Positions 54,210 to 61,695 of a DNA stretch of 61,695 nt are shown piece after piece. The stretch covers positions 1 to 61,695 of the forward strand of contig JAGXGW010000068.1 of the NCBI GenBank assembly GCA_024636555.1, in the 5' to 3' direction. Source of the stretch: Paracoccaceae bacterium. Lineage in GTDB: Bacteria; Pseudomonadota; Alphaproteobacteria; Rhodobacterales; Rhodobacteraceae. A program made the translations under genes and the position numbers. Every line of letters starts with the position of its first letter. Positions within the stretch are counted from its first letter, which is position 1. The notes beneath the pieces are model-generated. The model searched no databases. It was not told where the DNA came from and saw nothing but the letters and a program-made list of their open reading frames with translations.

Positions 54210-54815
54210 GGGATCACTCAAGTCTTGGGACACGGGGAACGAAGGGGCGGAATGCTCCCGCGGTCCGGGGCCGTTGCCCCTGTGCCTGTGGTTTTGGAAG
54301 GATTGCTCAAGCGCGGGGCCATACCGTCTTCATTCTCTATTGTATAGCGCAATCGTCTCTGCGGGAACAGCGACAAAACCAACCGTGTCCTGCAGGGGCC
54401 AGCCTGCCAGCGGCACGGGGCGGGCGATGGTGCTTTCAGGGGAGGGCCTGCGGTCCATGGGATTTTATGGGACGGGGGGATGATCTTCGTCGGCACCTGC
54501 GGTGGTCCACACGGATCATCGCGAATCACGGCGGCGCGATTTCACGTGATTCTGGCGTGAATCGGGGGTATTCCGGTCAATTCGGGTGCTGTGAATGTGG
54601 CGTCGGTGCATCACAAAGAGCGTTGGATCCGGTGTCGGCGAAATTATTTGGGAAATCATGGGCCAAAATCCGCAGCGCATGATTCCTCTATATTTAGTGT
54701 GCTTCGGGGAAATGAGATCAACAAAATGTGTTGATTGGCAAAAATCCACGGTTCCATGGGTGCCTCGCAGGCGAATCTTCCCCTCTGTCACCCGCTCTGG
54801 GCATCAGATTTAAGT
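54210..54815. other. Gene-free region upstream of the dcw leader
   Basis: No gene is supported over about 600 bases; the short open frames have no family character. GC content falls toward 54640-54830. Visible elements are a perfect ATCAACA-N5-TGTTGAT palindrome (54717-54735) and a TGGGA-N5-TGGGC pair (54649-54663) that resembles MraZ boxes. Confidence 0.55.
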
Positions 54816-54844
54816 TGTTTCCCATGAATTCCCACGCTATCCAT
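54816..54844 (+). promoter_or_regulatory. Predicted promoter of the UpsM leader and dcw cluster
   Basis: TTGTTT (54816-54821), a 17-bp spacer and TATCCA (54839-54844) predict a start near 54852. From there to the terminator at 55062 is 211 nt, close to the roughly 206 nt of R. sphaeroides UpsM. Confidence 0.5.
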
Positions 54845-54845
54845 A
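54821..54845 (-). promoter_or_regulatory. Candidate MraZ boxes inside the promoter spacer
   Basis: On the minus strand TGGGA occurs at 54835-54831 and 54825-54821 with a 5-bp gap. A degenerate third unit (TGGA) is in phase at 54844-54841. MraZ is known to bind TGGGN repeats spaced by 5 bp in its own promoter. Confidence 0.5.
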
Positions 54846-54851
54846 AATCAC

Positions 54852-55062
54852 ACGATGAGGACGGGACATAACAAGGGGCACCCAAGACCCCGAACCAAAA
54901 TCCCAAGTCAGGTAGCATACAGGCACCCCGCTTTCATCGACAACGAGATCCGGCGCGCGAGCGAGCAGACATCCCCCCAGGTGGCGCGCGCAGTCGGACA
55001 CCCCCGCTAGTCGGGACGAGGGCGGCGGATTGAGCATTGGCAGCAGCTCAATCCGCCGTTTT
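54852..55062 (+). ncRNA. upsM: Candidate UpsM small RNA (5' leader of the dcw cluster)
   Basis: No gene lies here, yet a very strong terminator ends the region. A promoter-like pair sits about 210 bp before it, and mraZ starts 80 bp after it. In R. sphaeroides the abundant RNA UpsM is produced in exactly this place by premature termination of dcw transcription, and it is cut by RNase E with the sRNA StsR. The assignment rests on position, size and terminator, not on sequence comparison. Confidence 0.62.
55023..55062 (+). terminator. Strong terminator upstream of mraZ
   Basis: Perfect 13-pair stem CGGCGGATTGAGC/GCTCAATCCGCCG with a ten-base loop and TTTT. Its presence inside the leader means that only read-through transcripts reach mraZ. 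Confidence 0.95.
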
Positions 55063-55142
55063 CCGTTCTAAAACATGGTTTTAGGCCAGGTTCGGGACGA
55101 GACAGAATTTTCGGGGGGACAGGTTGGAAGGATCACGGGACA

Positions 55143-55646
55143 GTGGTTCGCAGGTTCAGAGGCGAGAGTCACCATAAGGTGGACGGTAAGGGGCGGGTGT
55201 CGATTCCGGCCCTGTTTCGCCGTGTGCTCGAAGCTGGTGACCCGAACTGGACCGAAGGTCTCCATCCCGAACTTGTGATCGTCTATGGCGATCATCGCCG
55301 CAAATTCCTTGAGTGCTACACCATGCAGGCCATCGACGAGGTCGATGCCAAGATCGCGGCTCTGCCGCGCGGCGGGATGGAGCGCAAGATGCTGGAACGT
55401 CTGTTCCACGGACAATCCTATCCCACCACCGTCGACGAGACCGGCCGCATCGTGCTGCCCGCCAAGCTGCGCGCCAAAATCGAACTCGAGGACGAGGCGT
55501 TCTTTATTGCGGCCGGTGATACGTTCCAGATATGGAAGCCCGAAACCTACGAGACCGACGAACTGTCCCGGACCGAGGCATGGCTTGACCAGTTGCCCGA
55601 GGGTTTCGATCCGCTCATCTATCTGGACAATGCGAAAGGGGAATAA
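55143..55646 (+). CDS. mraZ: Transcriptional regulator MraZ
   Basis: A 167-residue protein with two SpoVT/AbrB-like swapped-hairpin domains: HHKVDGKGRVSIPALFRRVL, and SYPTTVDETGRIVLPAKLRA. MraZ binds TGGGN repeats and represses its own division and cell-wall cluster, and RsmH counteracts it in E. coli. The start is GTG at 55143, since no ATG precedes the first domain. It is the first gene of the dcw cluster and lies 80 bp after the leader terminator. Confidence 0.95.
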   Translation: MVRRFRGESHHKVDGKGRVSIPALFRRVLEAGDPNWTEGLHPELVIVYGDHRRKFLECYTMQAIDEVDAKIAALPRGGMERKMLERLFHGQSYPTTVDETGRIVLPAKLRAKIELEDEAFFIAAGDTFQIWKPETYETDELSRTEAWLDQLPEGFDPLIYLDNAKGE

Positions 55647-55649
55647 GCT

Positions 55650-56642
55650 ATGGCTGCTGCTGCCGCGACCCCCGATGCCGCCCCTCACATTCCGGTTCTG
55701 CTGCGTCCGCTGCTAAAAGCGGTGGCACCTGTCACAGGTATCTGGCTAGACGGCACGTTCGGCGCGGGCGGCTATACGCGCGGGCTGCTGGAAGCGGGGG
55801 CAGACAAGGTTATCGCGGTGGACCGCGACCCGCTAGCCTTCGAGATGGCGCAGGGCTGGGCCAAGGATTACGGCGACCGGATCGAGATGGTCGAGGGCGT
55901 GTTTTCCAAGATGGACCAGTATGCACAGGATCTGGACGGTGTCGTTCTGGATCTGGGCGTCTCCTCGATGCAGCTTGATCTGGCCGAGCGCGGCTTTTCC
56001 TTCATGCGCGACGGGCCGCTCGATATGCGGATGAGCCAGTCCGGCCCCTCTGCCGCCGATATCGTCAACGAGGCCGACGAGGCTGTGATCGCCGATATCC
56101 TGTTCCATTACGGCGAGGAACGCGCCAGTCGCCGGATTGCCCGCGCTATCGTCAAGGCGCGCGCCGAGGCGCCGCTTACCACGACATTGCAGCTGGCCGG
56201 GCTGATCGAGAAATGCCTGCCGCGCAGCAAACCGGGGCAGTCGCATCCCGCCACGCGCAGCTTTCAGGCGCTGCGGATCGCCGTGAATGACGAGTATAAA
56301 GAGTTGGCCGAAGGCATGGCCGCCGCCGAGCGGGCGCTGAAACCCGGCGGCAAGCTGGCGGTGGTGACCTTCCATTCCATCGAGGACCGCATGGTCAAAC
56401 GCTTCCTGCAAGCCCGCTCCGGCACCGCGGGACGCGCCAACCGCTATGCGCCGCTGGAAGAAGAGACCGACGCGCAGTTCCGCCAGACCACCCGCAAGGC
56501 GGTCGGGGCCGACGATCTGGAGATCGACGAGAATCCGCGCGCCCGCAGCGCCAAGTTGCGTGTGGCCATCCGCACCGATGCGCCCGCAGGTGACACAGAT
56601 ATGGCTGCCCTCGGCATGCCGCAGATCAAGGGAGAGTTCTGA
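55650..56642 (+). CDS. rsmH: 16S rRNA (cytosine-1402-N4)-methyltransferase
   Basis: A 330-residue SAM-dependent enzyme that methylates C1402 in the ribosomal P site. The start [15 protein letters not shown] and the SAM-binding [20 protein letters not shown] are typical. Further family segments are [37 protein letters not shown] and [17 protein letters not shown]. It begins 4 bp after mraZ with an AGGGG site and is co-transcribed with ftsL. Confidence 0.97.
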   Translation: MAAAAATPDAAPHIPVLLRPLLKAVAPVTGIWLDGTFGAGGYTRGLLEAGADKVIAVDRDPLAFEMAQGWAKDYGDRIEMVEGVFSKMDQYAQDLDGVVLDLGVSSMQLDLAERGFSFMRDGPLDMRMSQSGPSAADIVNEADEAVIADILFHYGEERASRRIARAIVKARAEAPLTTTLQLAGLIEKCLPRSKPGQSHPATRSFQALRIAVNDEYKELAEGMAAAERALKPGGKLAVVTFHSIEDRMVKRFLQARSGTAGRANRYAPLEEETDAQFRQTTRKAVGADDLEIDENPRARSAKLRVAIRTDAPAGDTDMAALGMPQIKGEF

Positions 56643-56643
56643 G

Positions 56644-56994
56644 ATGCGTTCCGTCCTGTTCGTGCTGACGGCCTGTGCCGTGATCGGACTGGCCTTCTGG
56701 GCCTACCGCGAGAATTTCCGCACCCAGCAGGCACTGAACACAACCGACCAGTTGCAGCGCGACATCGGCGCGTCGCGCGCGCGTCTGGCCGTGCTACGGG
56801 CGGAATGGGCCTATCTGAACCGCCCCGCACGGCTGCGTGATCTGGCCGACCTCAACTTCGACAGCCTTGGCCTGATGCCGATGGCCCCCGAACAGTTCGG
56901 CCGCATCGATCAGGTCGCCTTCCCGCTGGAAGAAGAGGGCTTGCTGCCCATTACCGATGTGATCGACGTCTCGAACGTGGGAGAACAGCCATGA
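56644..56994 (+). CDS. ftsL: Cell division protein FtsL-like
   Basis: A 116-residue bitopic protein with one transmembrane helix at the N terminus (VLFVLTACAVIGLAFWAYRE), then a periplasmic coiled-coil region (LNTTDQLQRDIGASRARLAV). It has the size, topology and position of FtsL, which with FtsB and FtsQ activates septal FtsW/FtsI. Sequence conservation in this family is low, so position carries much of the call. It begins 1 bp after rsmH and overlaps ftsI by ATGA. Confidence 0.88.
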   Translation: MRSVLFVLTACAVIGLAFWAYRENFRTQQALNTTDQLQRDIGASRARLAVLRAEWAYLNRPARLRDLADLNFDSLGLMPMAPEQFGRIDQVAFPLEEEGLLPITDVIDVSNVGEQP

Positions 56995-58775
56995 TCCGCA
57001 CACCGCTGCGTCCGCTGGCCCGTGTGCTGGAGGCCCGCGCCAAAGGCGAGAATCCCGATGCGATCGAGCGCGAGAACCTGCGCCTGCGCCACGAGGAGAT
57101 GCGCGACCGTGCCCGCCTGCGGGCCGAAGGGCGTTTGCTGGTGCTGGGCGTGCTGTTCATCTGTGCGTTTACGATGGTGGGCGCGCGCATGGCGCTGCTG
57201 GCGGCGACCGAACCGACCGAGCCGCGCGCCAGCGCGGCAGGGGCCGACATTCTGGCGTCGCGCGCCGATATCGTGGACCGCCATGGCCGCGTTCTGGCCA
57301 CCAATCTCGAAACATTCTCCCTTTACGCCCAGCCGCCGCAGATGGTCGACCCTGAACATGCCGCGACCGAGCTTGTGCGCATCTTTCCCGATCTGGACCG
57401 TGACCGTCTGGTCCGGGATTTCACCGGCAGCCGCAAATTCCTGTGGATCAAGCGCCGCTTGAGCCCGGAACAGAAACAGGCCGTGCATGATATCGGCGAT
57501 CCGGGGCTGTTGTTCGGCCCGCGTGACATGCGGCTTTATCCCAACGGCACGCTGGCCGCGCATGTGCTGGGCGGGGCCGGATTCGGCCGCGAGGGGGTGC
57601 ATGCCGCCGAAGTGATCGGCGTGGCCGGTGTCGAGCGGCAGTTCGACGCGCAGCTGCGCGACCCGGCCCGCGCCAGCGCGCCGCTGGAATTGTCGCTGGA
57701 CCTGACCATTCAGGCCGCCACCGAGGAGGTGCTGCTCGGCGGAATGCGGATGCTCAACGCCAAGGGAGCGGCCGCCGTTTTGATGGATGTGCATACCGGC
57801 GAGGTGATCTCTATCGCGTCGCTGCCCGATTTCGACCCCAACGACCGCCCTGTCGCCCCCACACAAGGACGGCCCGACGACAGCCCGCTGTTCAACAGGG
57901 TGGTGCAGGGCGTCTATGAACTGGGCTCGACCTTCAAGATATTCACCGTGGCGCAGGCGCTGGAACTGGGGATGGTCAATCCCGAGACAATCGTGAACAC
58001 CCAGTCGCCGATGACATGGGGTCGTCACCGGATCTCGGATTTCCGCAACTACGGCCCGGAACTCAGCGTGTCCAAGGTGATCGAGAAATCCTCGAACGTG
58101 GGCACCGCGCGGCTTGCCATCGACATCGGCGCAGAGCGTCAGCGCGATTTTCTGGGGCAGTTGGGCCTGCTGGAAGTGACCGGGTTCGAGATGGTTGAAT
58201 CGCGCGGAGGCAAACCGCTCCTGCCGCCCCGCTGGTCAGAACTGTCAACGATGACAATATCTTACGGTCACGGCTTGTCCGCCACACCGCTGCATCTGGC
58301 GGCCGCCTATGCCACGATGGTCAATGGCGGCACGCGGGTCTCGCCGACGCTGCTCAAGCAAACGGGGCCGCAATACGGGCCGCGCGTGATCTCGGAGAAA
58401 ACATCCGCGCAACTGCGCCGGATGCTGCGCCTGACGGTCAGTCAGGGCACGGCCAGCTTTGGCGAGGTCAAGGGCTATGCCGTGGGCGGCAAGACGGGCA
58501 GCGCCGACAAGCCGCGCATCGACGGGCGCGGCTACGAGAAGGAAAAGGTGCTGGCGACCTTCGCCGCGACCTTCCCGGCGCATGATCCCCAATATGTCCT
58601 GATCGTCACGCTGGACGAGGCGGTGGAAACCTCGGGCTCGGAGCCGCGCCGCACGGCAGGCTGGACCGCCGTTCCCGTCGCCGCCGAGGTGATCCGCCGC
58701 GTCGCGCCGCTGCTGGGACTGCGTCCCGAAGTTGAACCTGCCGAATTGACGGGTATAACGCTGACATCGAATTGA
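56991..58775 (+). CDS. ftsI: Septal peptidoglycan transpeptidase FtsI (PBP3)
   Basis: A 594-residue class B penicillin-binding protein. A transmembrane anchor (about residues 42-62) is followed by a pedestal domain and the transpeptidase domain. The active serine is in YELGSTFKIFTVAQAL (near 312), SxN is in EKSSNVGTARLA (near 366) and KTG is in AVGGKTGSADKPR (near 500). It cross-links septal peptidoglycan with FtsW. The start overlaps the ftsL stop, and its own stop overlaps a possible TTG start of murE. Confidence 0.97.
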   Translation: MIRTPLRPLARVLEARAKGENPDAIERENLRLRHEEMRDRARLRAEGRLLVLGVLFICAFTMVGARMALLAATEPTEPRASAAGADILASRADIVDRHGRVLATNLETFSLYAQPPQMVDPEHAATELVRIFPDLDRDRLVRDFTGSRKFLWIKRRLSPEQKQAVHDIGDPGLLFGPRDMRLYPNGTLAAHVLGGAGFGREGVHAAEVIGVAGVERQFDAQLRDPARASAPLELSLDLTIQAATEEVLLGGMRMLNAKGAAAVLMDVHTGEVISIASLPDFDPNDRPVAPTQGRPDDSPLFNRVVQGVYELGSTFKIFTVAQALELGMVNPETIVNTQSPMTWGRHRISDFRNYGPELSVSKVIEKSSNVGTARLAIDIGAERQRDFLGQLGLLEVTGFEMVESRGGKPLLPPRWSELSTMTISYGHGLSATPLHLAAAYATMVNGGTRVSPTLLKQTGPQYGPRVISEKTSAQLRRMLRLTVSQGTASFGEVKGYAVGGKTGSADKPRIDGRGYEKEKVLATFAATFPAHDPQYVLIVTLDEAVETSGSEPRRTAGWTAVPVAAEVIRRVAPLLGLRPEVEPAELTGITLTSN

Positions 58776-58798
58776 ATCATAACGTGCAGGGGCATCCG

Positions 58799-60295
58799 GT
58801 GGCGCAGGCAAAAACTTTGGCAGAGCTTGGCCTGACCGCCAAATCGGGACGCTCCCCGCAGGTGTCGGGTCTTGCTGTGGACAGCCGCGATGTAAAGGAC
58901 GGCTATCTTTTCGCAGCCCTTCCGGGCACGAAAATCCATGGCGGCGAATTCATTCAATATGCCCTGCGGATGGGGGCCGCCGCGATCCTGACGGATGCGG
59001 AAGGCGCGCGGATTGCTGCGGCCGAACTCTCCGCATCGCAGGCCGCGCTGGTCGTGGCGCAAGACCCGCGTCAGGCTTTGGCCTATGCGGCGGCGTTGTG
59101 GTTCGGCGCACAGCCCGCCACGATGGTTGCAGTCACCGGGACCAATGGCAAGACATCCGTCGCCACCTTCACCCGCCAGATCTGGGAGGCGCTGGACCTG
59201 CCCGCCGTCAACCTTGGCACCACCGGGGTTGAGGGGGCTTACGAGGAGCCGCTGCACCACACGACGCCGGAGCCGATCACGCTGCACCGCGTGCTGGCAG
59301 CTGCCGCCAGAGCAGGCGTGACCCATGCCGCGATGGAGGCTTCCAGCCACGGACTGGCGCAAAAGCGGCTGGACGGTGTGCAGCTTGCGGCGGCGGGGTT
59401 TACCAATCTCACGCAGGACCATCTGGATTATCACGCTGATTTTGCGGATTACTTCAACGCCAAGGCCGGGTTGTTCACCCGTGTGCTGGGCGTGGACGGG
59501 ACGGCGGTGATCAACGTCGATGATGCGCGCGGCATGGAAATGGCCAACATCGCCCGCACGCGCGGGCAGGAGGTGATCAGCGTCGGTCGCCGCGAAGGGG
59601 CTGATCTGCAACTGCTATCGCAGCGATACGACGCGACGGGGCAGACGATCCTGTGCCGTTTCCGTGGTAAAAGCTACAGCGCCGATCTGGCGCTTCTGGG
59701 TGGGTTTCAGGCCGAGAACGTGGCGCTGGCCGCAGGGCTGGTCATTGCCTGCGGGGCCGATCCCGACCGCGTGTTCGAAACGCTGCCCGAACTGGTGACC
59801 GTGCGGGGCCGGATGCAATTGGCCGCGACACGTGCCAACGGGGCGGCGGTCTTTGTCGATTACGCCCATACACCCGATGCCGTGGCCACCGCTTTGCAGG
59901 CGATGCGCCCGCATGTGATGGGACGGCTGGTCGCCATCGTCGGTGCCGGCGGTGACCGTGATACCACCAAACGGCCCCTGATGGGGCAGGCGGCGGCAGA
60001 GTATGCCGACGAGGTCATCGTGACAGATGACAACCCCCGGTCGGAAGATCCCGCCGCGATTCGTGCCGCTGTACTGGCGGGCATCCCCGCGCAGGCCCGC
60101 GTCAATGTCCGCGAGGTGGGCGACCGCGCCGAGGCGATTTTGCGCGGCGTCGATGCGCTTGGCCCCGGCGACGCGCTGCTGATCGCGGGCAAGGGGCACG
60201 AGACGGGGCAGACCGTGGGCGATATGGTGCTGCCGTTCGACGATGTGGAACAGGCCAGCGTCGCCGTGGCGGCATTGGACGGGAGGCTGGCATGA
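58799..60295 (+). CDS. murE: UDP-MurNAc-L-Ala-D-Glu:meso-diaminopimelate ligase
   Basis: A 498-residue Mur ligase adding meso-diaminopimelate to the peptidoglycan precursor. Visible are VSGLAVDSRDVKDGYLFAAL, the P-loop VAVTGTNGKTSVATF, LTQDHLDYHADFADYFNAKA and FVDYAHTPDAVATALQAM. The substrate-selecting DNPRSEDP motif is that of DAP-type enzymes. The frame opens with a TTG at 58772 overlapping the ftsI stop. The GTG at 58799 is preferred because AGGGG lies six bases before it, and it gives the family start AQAKTLAELGL. Confidence 0.95.
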   Translation: MAQAKTLAELGLTAKSGRSPQVSGLAVDSRDVKDGYLFAALPGTKIHGGEFIQYALRMGAAAILTDAEGARIAAAELSASQAALVVAQDPRQALAYAAALWFGAQPATMVAVTGTNGKTSVATFTRQIWEALDLPAVNLGTTGVEGAYEEPLHHTTPEPITLHRVLAAAARAGVTHAAMEASSHGLAQKRLDGVQLAAAGFTNLTQDHLDYHADFADYFNAKAGLFTRVLGVDGTAVINVDDARGMEMANIARTRGQEVISVGRREGADLQLLSQRYDATGQTILCRFRGKSYSADLALLGGFQAENVALAAGLVIACGADPDRVFETLPELVTVRGRMQLAATRANGAAVFVDYAHTPDAVATALQAMRPHVMGRLVAIVGAGGDRDTTKRPLMGQAAAEYADEVIVTDDNPRSEDPAAIRAAVLAGIPAQARVNVREVGDRAEAILRGVDALGPGDALLIAGKGHETGQTVGDMVLPFDDVEQASVAVAALDGRLA

Positions 60296-61695
60296 GCCTG
60301 TGGACCGCTGCTGATGCCGCCGCCGCGACGGGCGGGCAAAACACGGCTGACTGGTCTGCCGACGGCGTCTCGATCGACACCCGCACGATCCAGCCGGGCG
60401 ATCTGTTCGTGGCCCTCAAGGATGTGCGCGACGGGCATGATTTCGTGGCGCAGGCCTTGGCGAAAGGGGCCGCCGCCGCGCTGGTCACGCATCGCCCCGA
60501 AGGCGTCGCCAAGGATGCGCCGCTGCTGGTTGTGCCGGATGTGCTGCGCGGGCTTGAGGCGCTGGGCATTGCGGCGCGGGCGCGCACCAAGGCGCGCGTG
60601 ATCGCGGTGACGGGATCTGTCGGCAAGACCTCGACCAAGGAGATGTTGCGCTGCGTCCTGCGCGGGCAGGGCCGCACCCATGCCGCCGAGGCCAGTTACA
60701 ACAATCATTGGGGCGTGCCGCTGACGCTGGCACGGATGCCTGCCGATACCGAATATGCCGTGGTCGAGATCGGGATGAACCATCCCGGCGAGATTGCCCC
60801 TTTGGCGCAGATGGCGCGGCCCCATGTGGGCATGGTGACGATCGTCGCTGCCGCCCATCTTGAGGCGTTCGAGAACCTTGACGGGATCGCGCATGAGAAA
60901 GCGTCGATCCTGACCGGACTGGACCCGGGCGGTGTGGCGGTGCTGAACGGGGACCTGCCAACCTCGCCGATTCTGCTGGACTGGGCCAGGCGCCATGCCG
61001 CGCGCACCATCACCTTCGGCGAGACAGCGCGAGTGCATCACCGCGTGACGGATGTGACCTTGTGCGACCAGACCACCGTGGTGCAGGGCCGCGCATGGCG
61101 GCGTCCCGTGCTGTTCAAGGTTCATGCGCCGGGGCGGCATTTCGCGGTCAATGCGATGGGCGTGATGGCCGTGGTGCATGCCTTGCGTCTCAATCCGGTG
61201 CTGGCGGCGCATGATCTGGCGAGCTGGAACCCGCCGGCGGGGCGCGGCAGGCGCGAGCGCTTCCTGCTCGATCCGCTCAGCGATGATTTGTATTTCGACC
61301 TGATCGACGATGCGTTCAACGCCAATCCCACCTCGATGCAGGCCGCGCTGGAAGTGCTGGCCGCTGCCGATCCGCGTGACGGGCTGGGCCGCGTCGATCA
61401 GGGCCGCCGCATCGCCGTTCTGGGCGATATGCTGGAACTGGGACCTGACGAACTGGCCCTGCACCGGGACATTGCAGCGCTGCCCTATGTCGGTGCGCTG
61501 ACGCTGGTGCATTGCGTCGGCCCCCGGATGCGCCATTTGTGGGAGGCCCTGCCAGCGGCGAAACGCGGCGAGTCTTTCGACAGCGCCGCCGCCCTTGCGG
61601 CCCGCGCCAACAGGCTGGTCGATGCGGGCGATATCGTGCTGGTCAAGGGCTCCAAGGGCAGCAAGGTCAGTCTGGTGGTTGACGCGCTACGCAAA
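60292..61695 (+). CDS. murF: UDP-MurNAc-tripeptide:D-Ala-D-Ala ligase, C-terminal end cut by window
   Basis: The ATG overlaps the murE stop (ATGA), and 468 codons run open to the window edge, so only the last few residues are likely missing. Segments are GVSIDTRTIQPGDLFVALKD, the P-loop VIAVTGSVGKTSTKEMLRCV, AVVEIGMNHPGEIAPLAQMA and IDDAFNANPTSMQAALEVL, then VLGDMLELG. It adds D-Ala-D-Ala to complete the pentapeptide precursor. MraY would be expected next in the cluster. Confidence 0.96.
   Translation, partial: MSLWTAADAAAATGGQNTADWSADGVSIDTRTIQPGDLFVALKDVRDGHDFVAQALAKGAAAALVTHRPEGVAKDAPLLVVPDVLRGLEALGIAARARTKARVIAVTGSVGKTSTKEMLRCVLRGQGRTHAAEASYNNHWGVPLTLARMPADTEYAVVEIGMNHPGEIAPLAQMARPHVGMVTIVAAAHLEAFENLDGIAHEKASILTGLDPGGVAVLNGDLPTSPILLDWARRHAARTITFGETARVHHRVTDVTLCDQTTVVQGRAWRRPVLFKVHAPGRHFAVNAMGVMAVVHALRLNPVLAAHDLASWNPPAGRGRRERFLLDPLSDDLYFDLIDDAFNANPTSMQAALEVLAAADPRDGLGRVDQGRRIAVLGDMLELGPDELALHRDIAALPYVGALTLVHCVGPRMRHLWEALPAAKRGESFDSAAALAARANRLVDAGDIVLVKGSKGSKVSLVVDALRK

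Noticed and set aside
54210-54815. Possible RNase P RNA gene in the gene-free region
   Set aside because: The conserved P4 strand sequences (GAGGAAAGTCCGGGC type and the ACAGAA partner) are not present on either strand.
54716-55037. Two small minus-strand open frames (about 66 codons each) in the mraZ leader
   Set aside because: No ribosome site or family match; they overlap the promoter and candidate UpsM RNA.
59860-61536. Minus-strand open frame of 558 codons
   Set aside because: It is antisense to murE and murF, rich in His/Arg/Gly as expected for a shadow frame.

Overview
The window is GC-rich, densely coded DNA with gene content and order typical of Rhodobacteraceae (Roseobacter/Rhodobacter group, Alphaproteobacteria). 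The supporting signs are RpoH next to a DksA/TraR-type zinc-finger gene, a SUV3-like helicase beside an S4-domain gene, fdxA and carD, the dcw cluster led by mraZ, a DUF1127 gene followed by CcsR-type small RNAs, and a tRNA-His with A73 and no encoded G-1. It is a core chromosomal segment. No prophage, insertion sequence or CRISPR array was recognised.

Layout. 0-6.3 kb: start of an ECF sigma factor gene (cut by the window edge), a small membrane protein, glutaminase, a 6S-like RNA, mmcB, tRNA-His, an RluA-type pseudouridine synthase, rpoH and a DksA-like gene. 6.3-14 kb: acetyltransferase and PepF, a DNA ligase/exonuclease pair, a fumarylacetoacetate hydrolase family enzyme, a lipase-like hydrolase and a sterol-carrier protein. 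14-19 kb: TPR protein, SUV3-like helicase, S4 protein, 7Fe ferredoxin and CarD. 19-31 kb: cobS/cobT, a KefB-like antiporter, an Lrp regulator divergent from hppD, a large envelope protein that looks like a GspL-GspC hybrid, a SIMPL protein, metY, and a ribbon-helix-helix-like protein preceded by two tandem palindromes. 31-36.8 kb: glycosyltransferase-like gene, ABC exporter, tRNA-Tyr, rlmB. 36.8-41 kb: hisE, hisF, hisA, hisH and hisB on the minus strand, interleaved with two plus-strand genes for exported proteins. 41-49.5 kb: tRNA-Gly, MAPEG protein, pyruvate carboxylase, an alpha-hydroxy-acid oxidase and UvrD. 49.8-54.2 kb: an eight-hairpin array of anti-Shine-Dalgarno loops after a DUF1127 gene, then mrp and a long-tailed DEAD-box helicase. 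54.8-61.7 kb: a candidate UpsM leader RNA and mraZ-rsmH-ftsL-ftsI-murE-murF (murF is cut by the edge).

The most notable content is regulatory RNA. Three RNA systems that are known in Rhodobacter sphaeroides, or look like it, sit in this one window. They are a 6S-like RNA, a four-unit CcsR (cuckoo RNA) operon with its DUF1127 gene, and an UpsM-like RNA that ends in a strong terminator just upstream of mraZ. RpoH, whose relatives drive CcsR transcription in R. sphaeroides, is encoded in the same window.

Two dispersed intergenic repeat families also recur. One is about 140-165 bp (three close copies and two diverged copies). The other is about 55 bp and is placed after stop codons.
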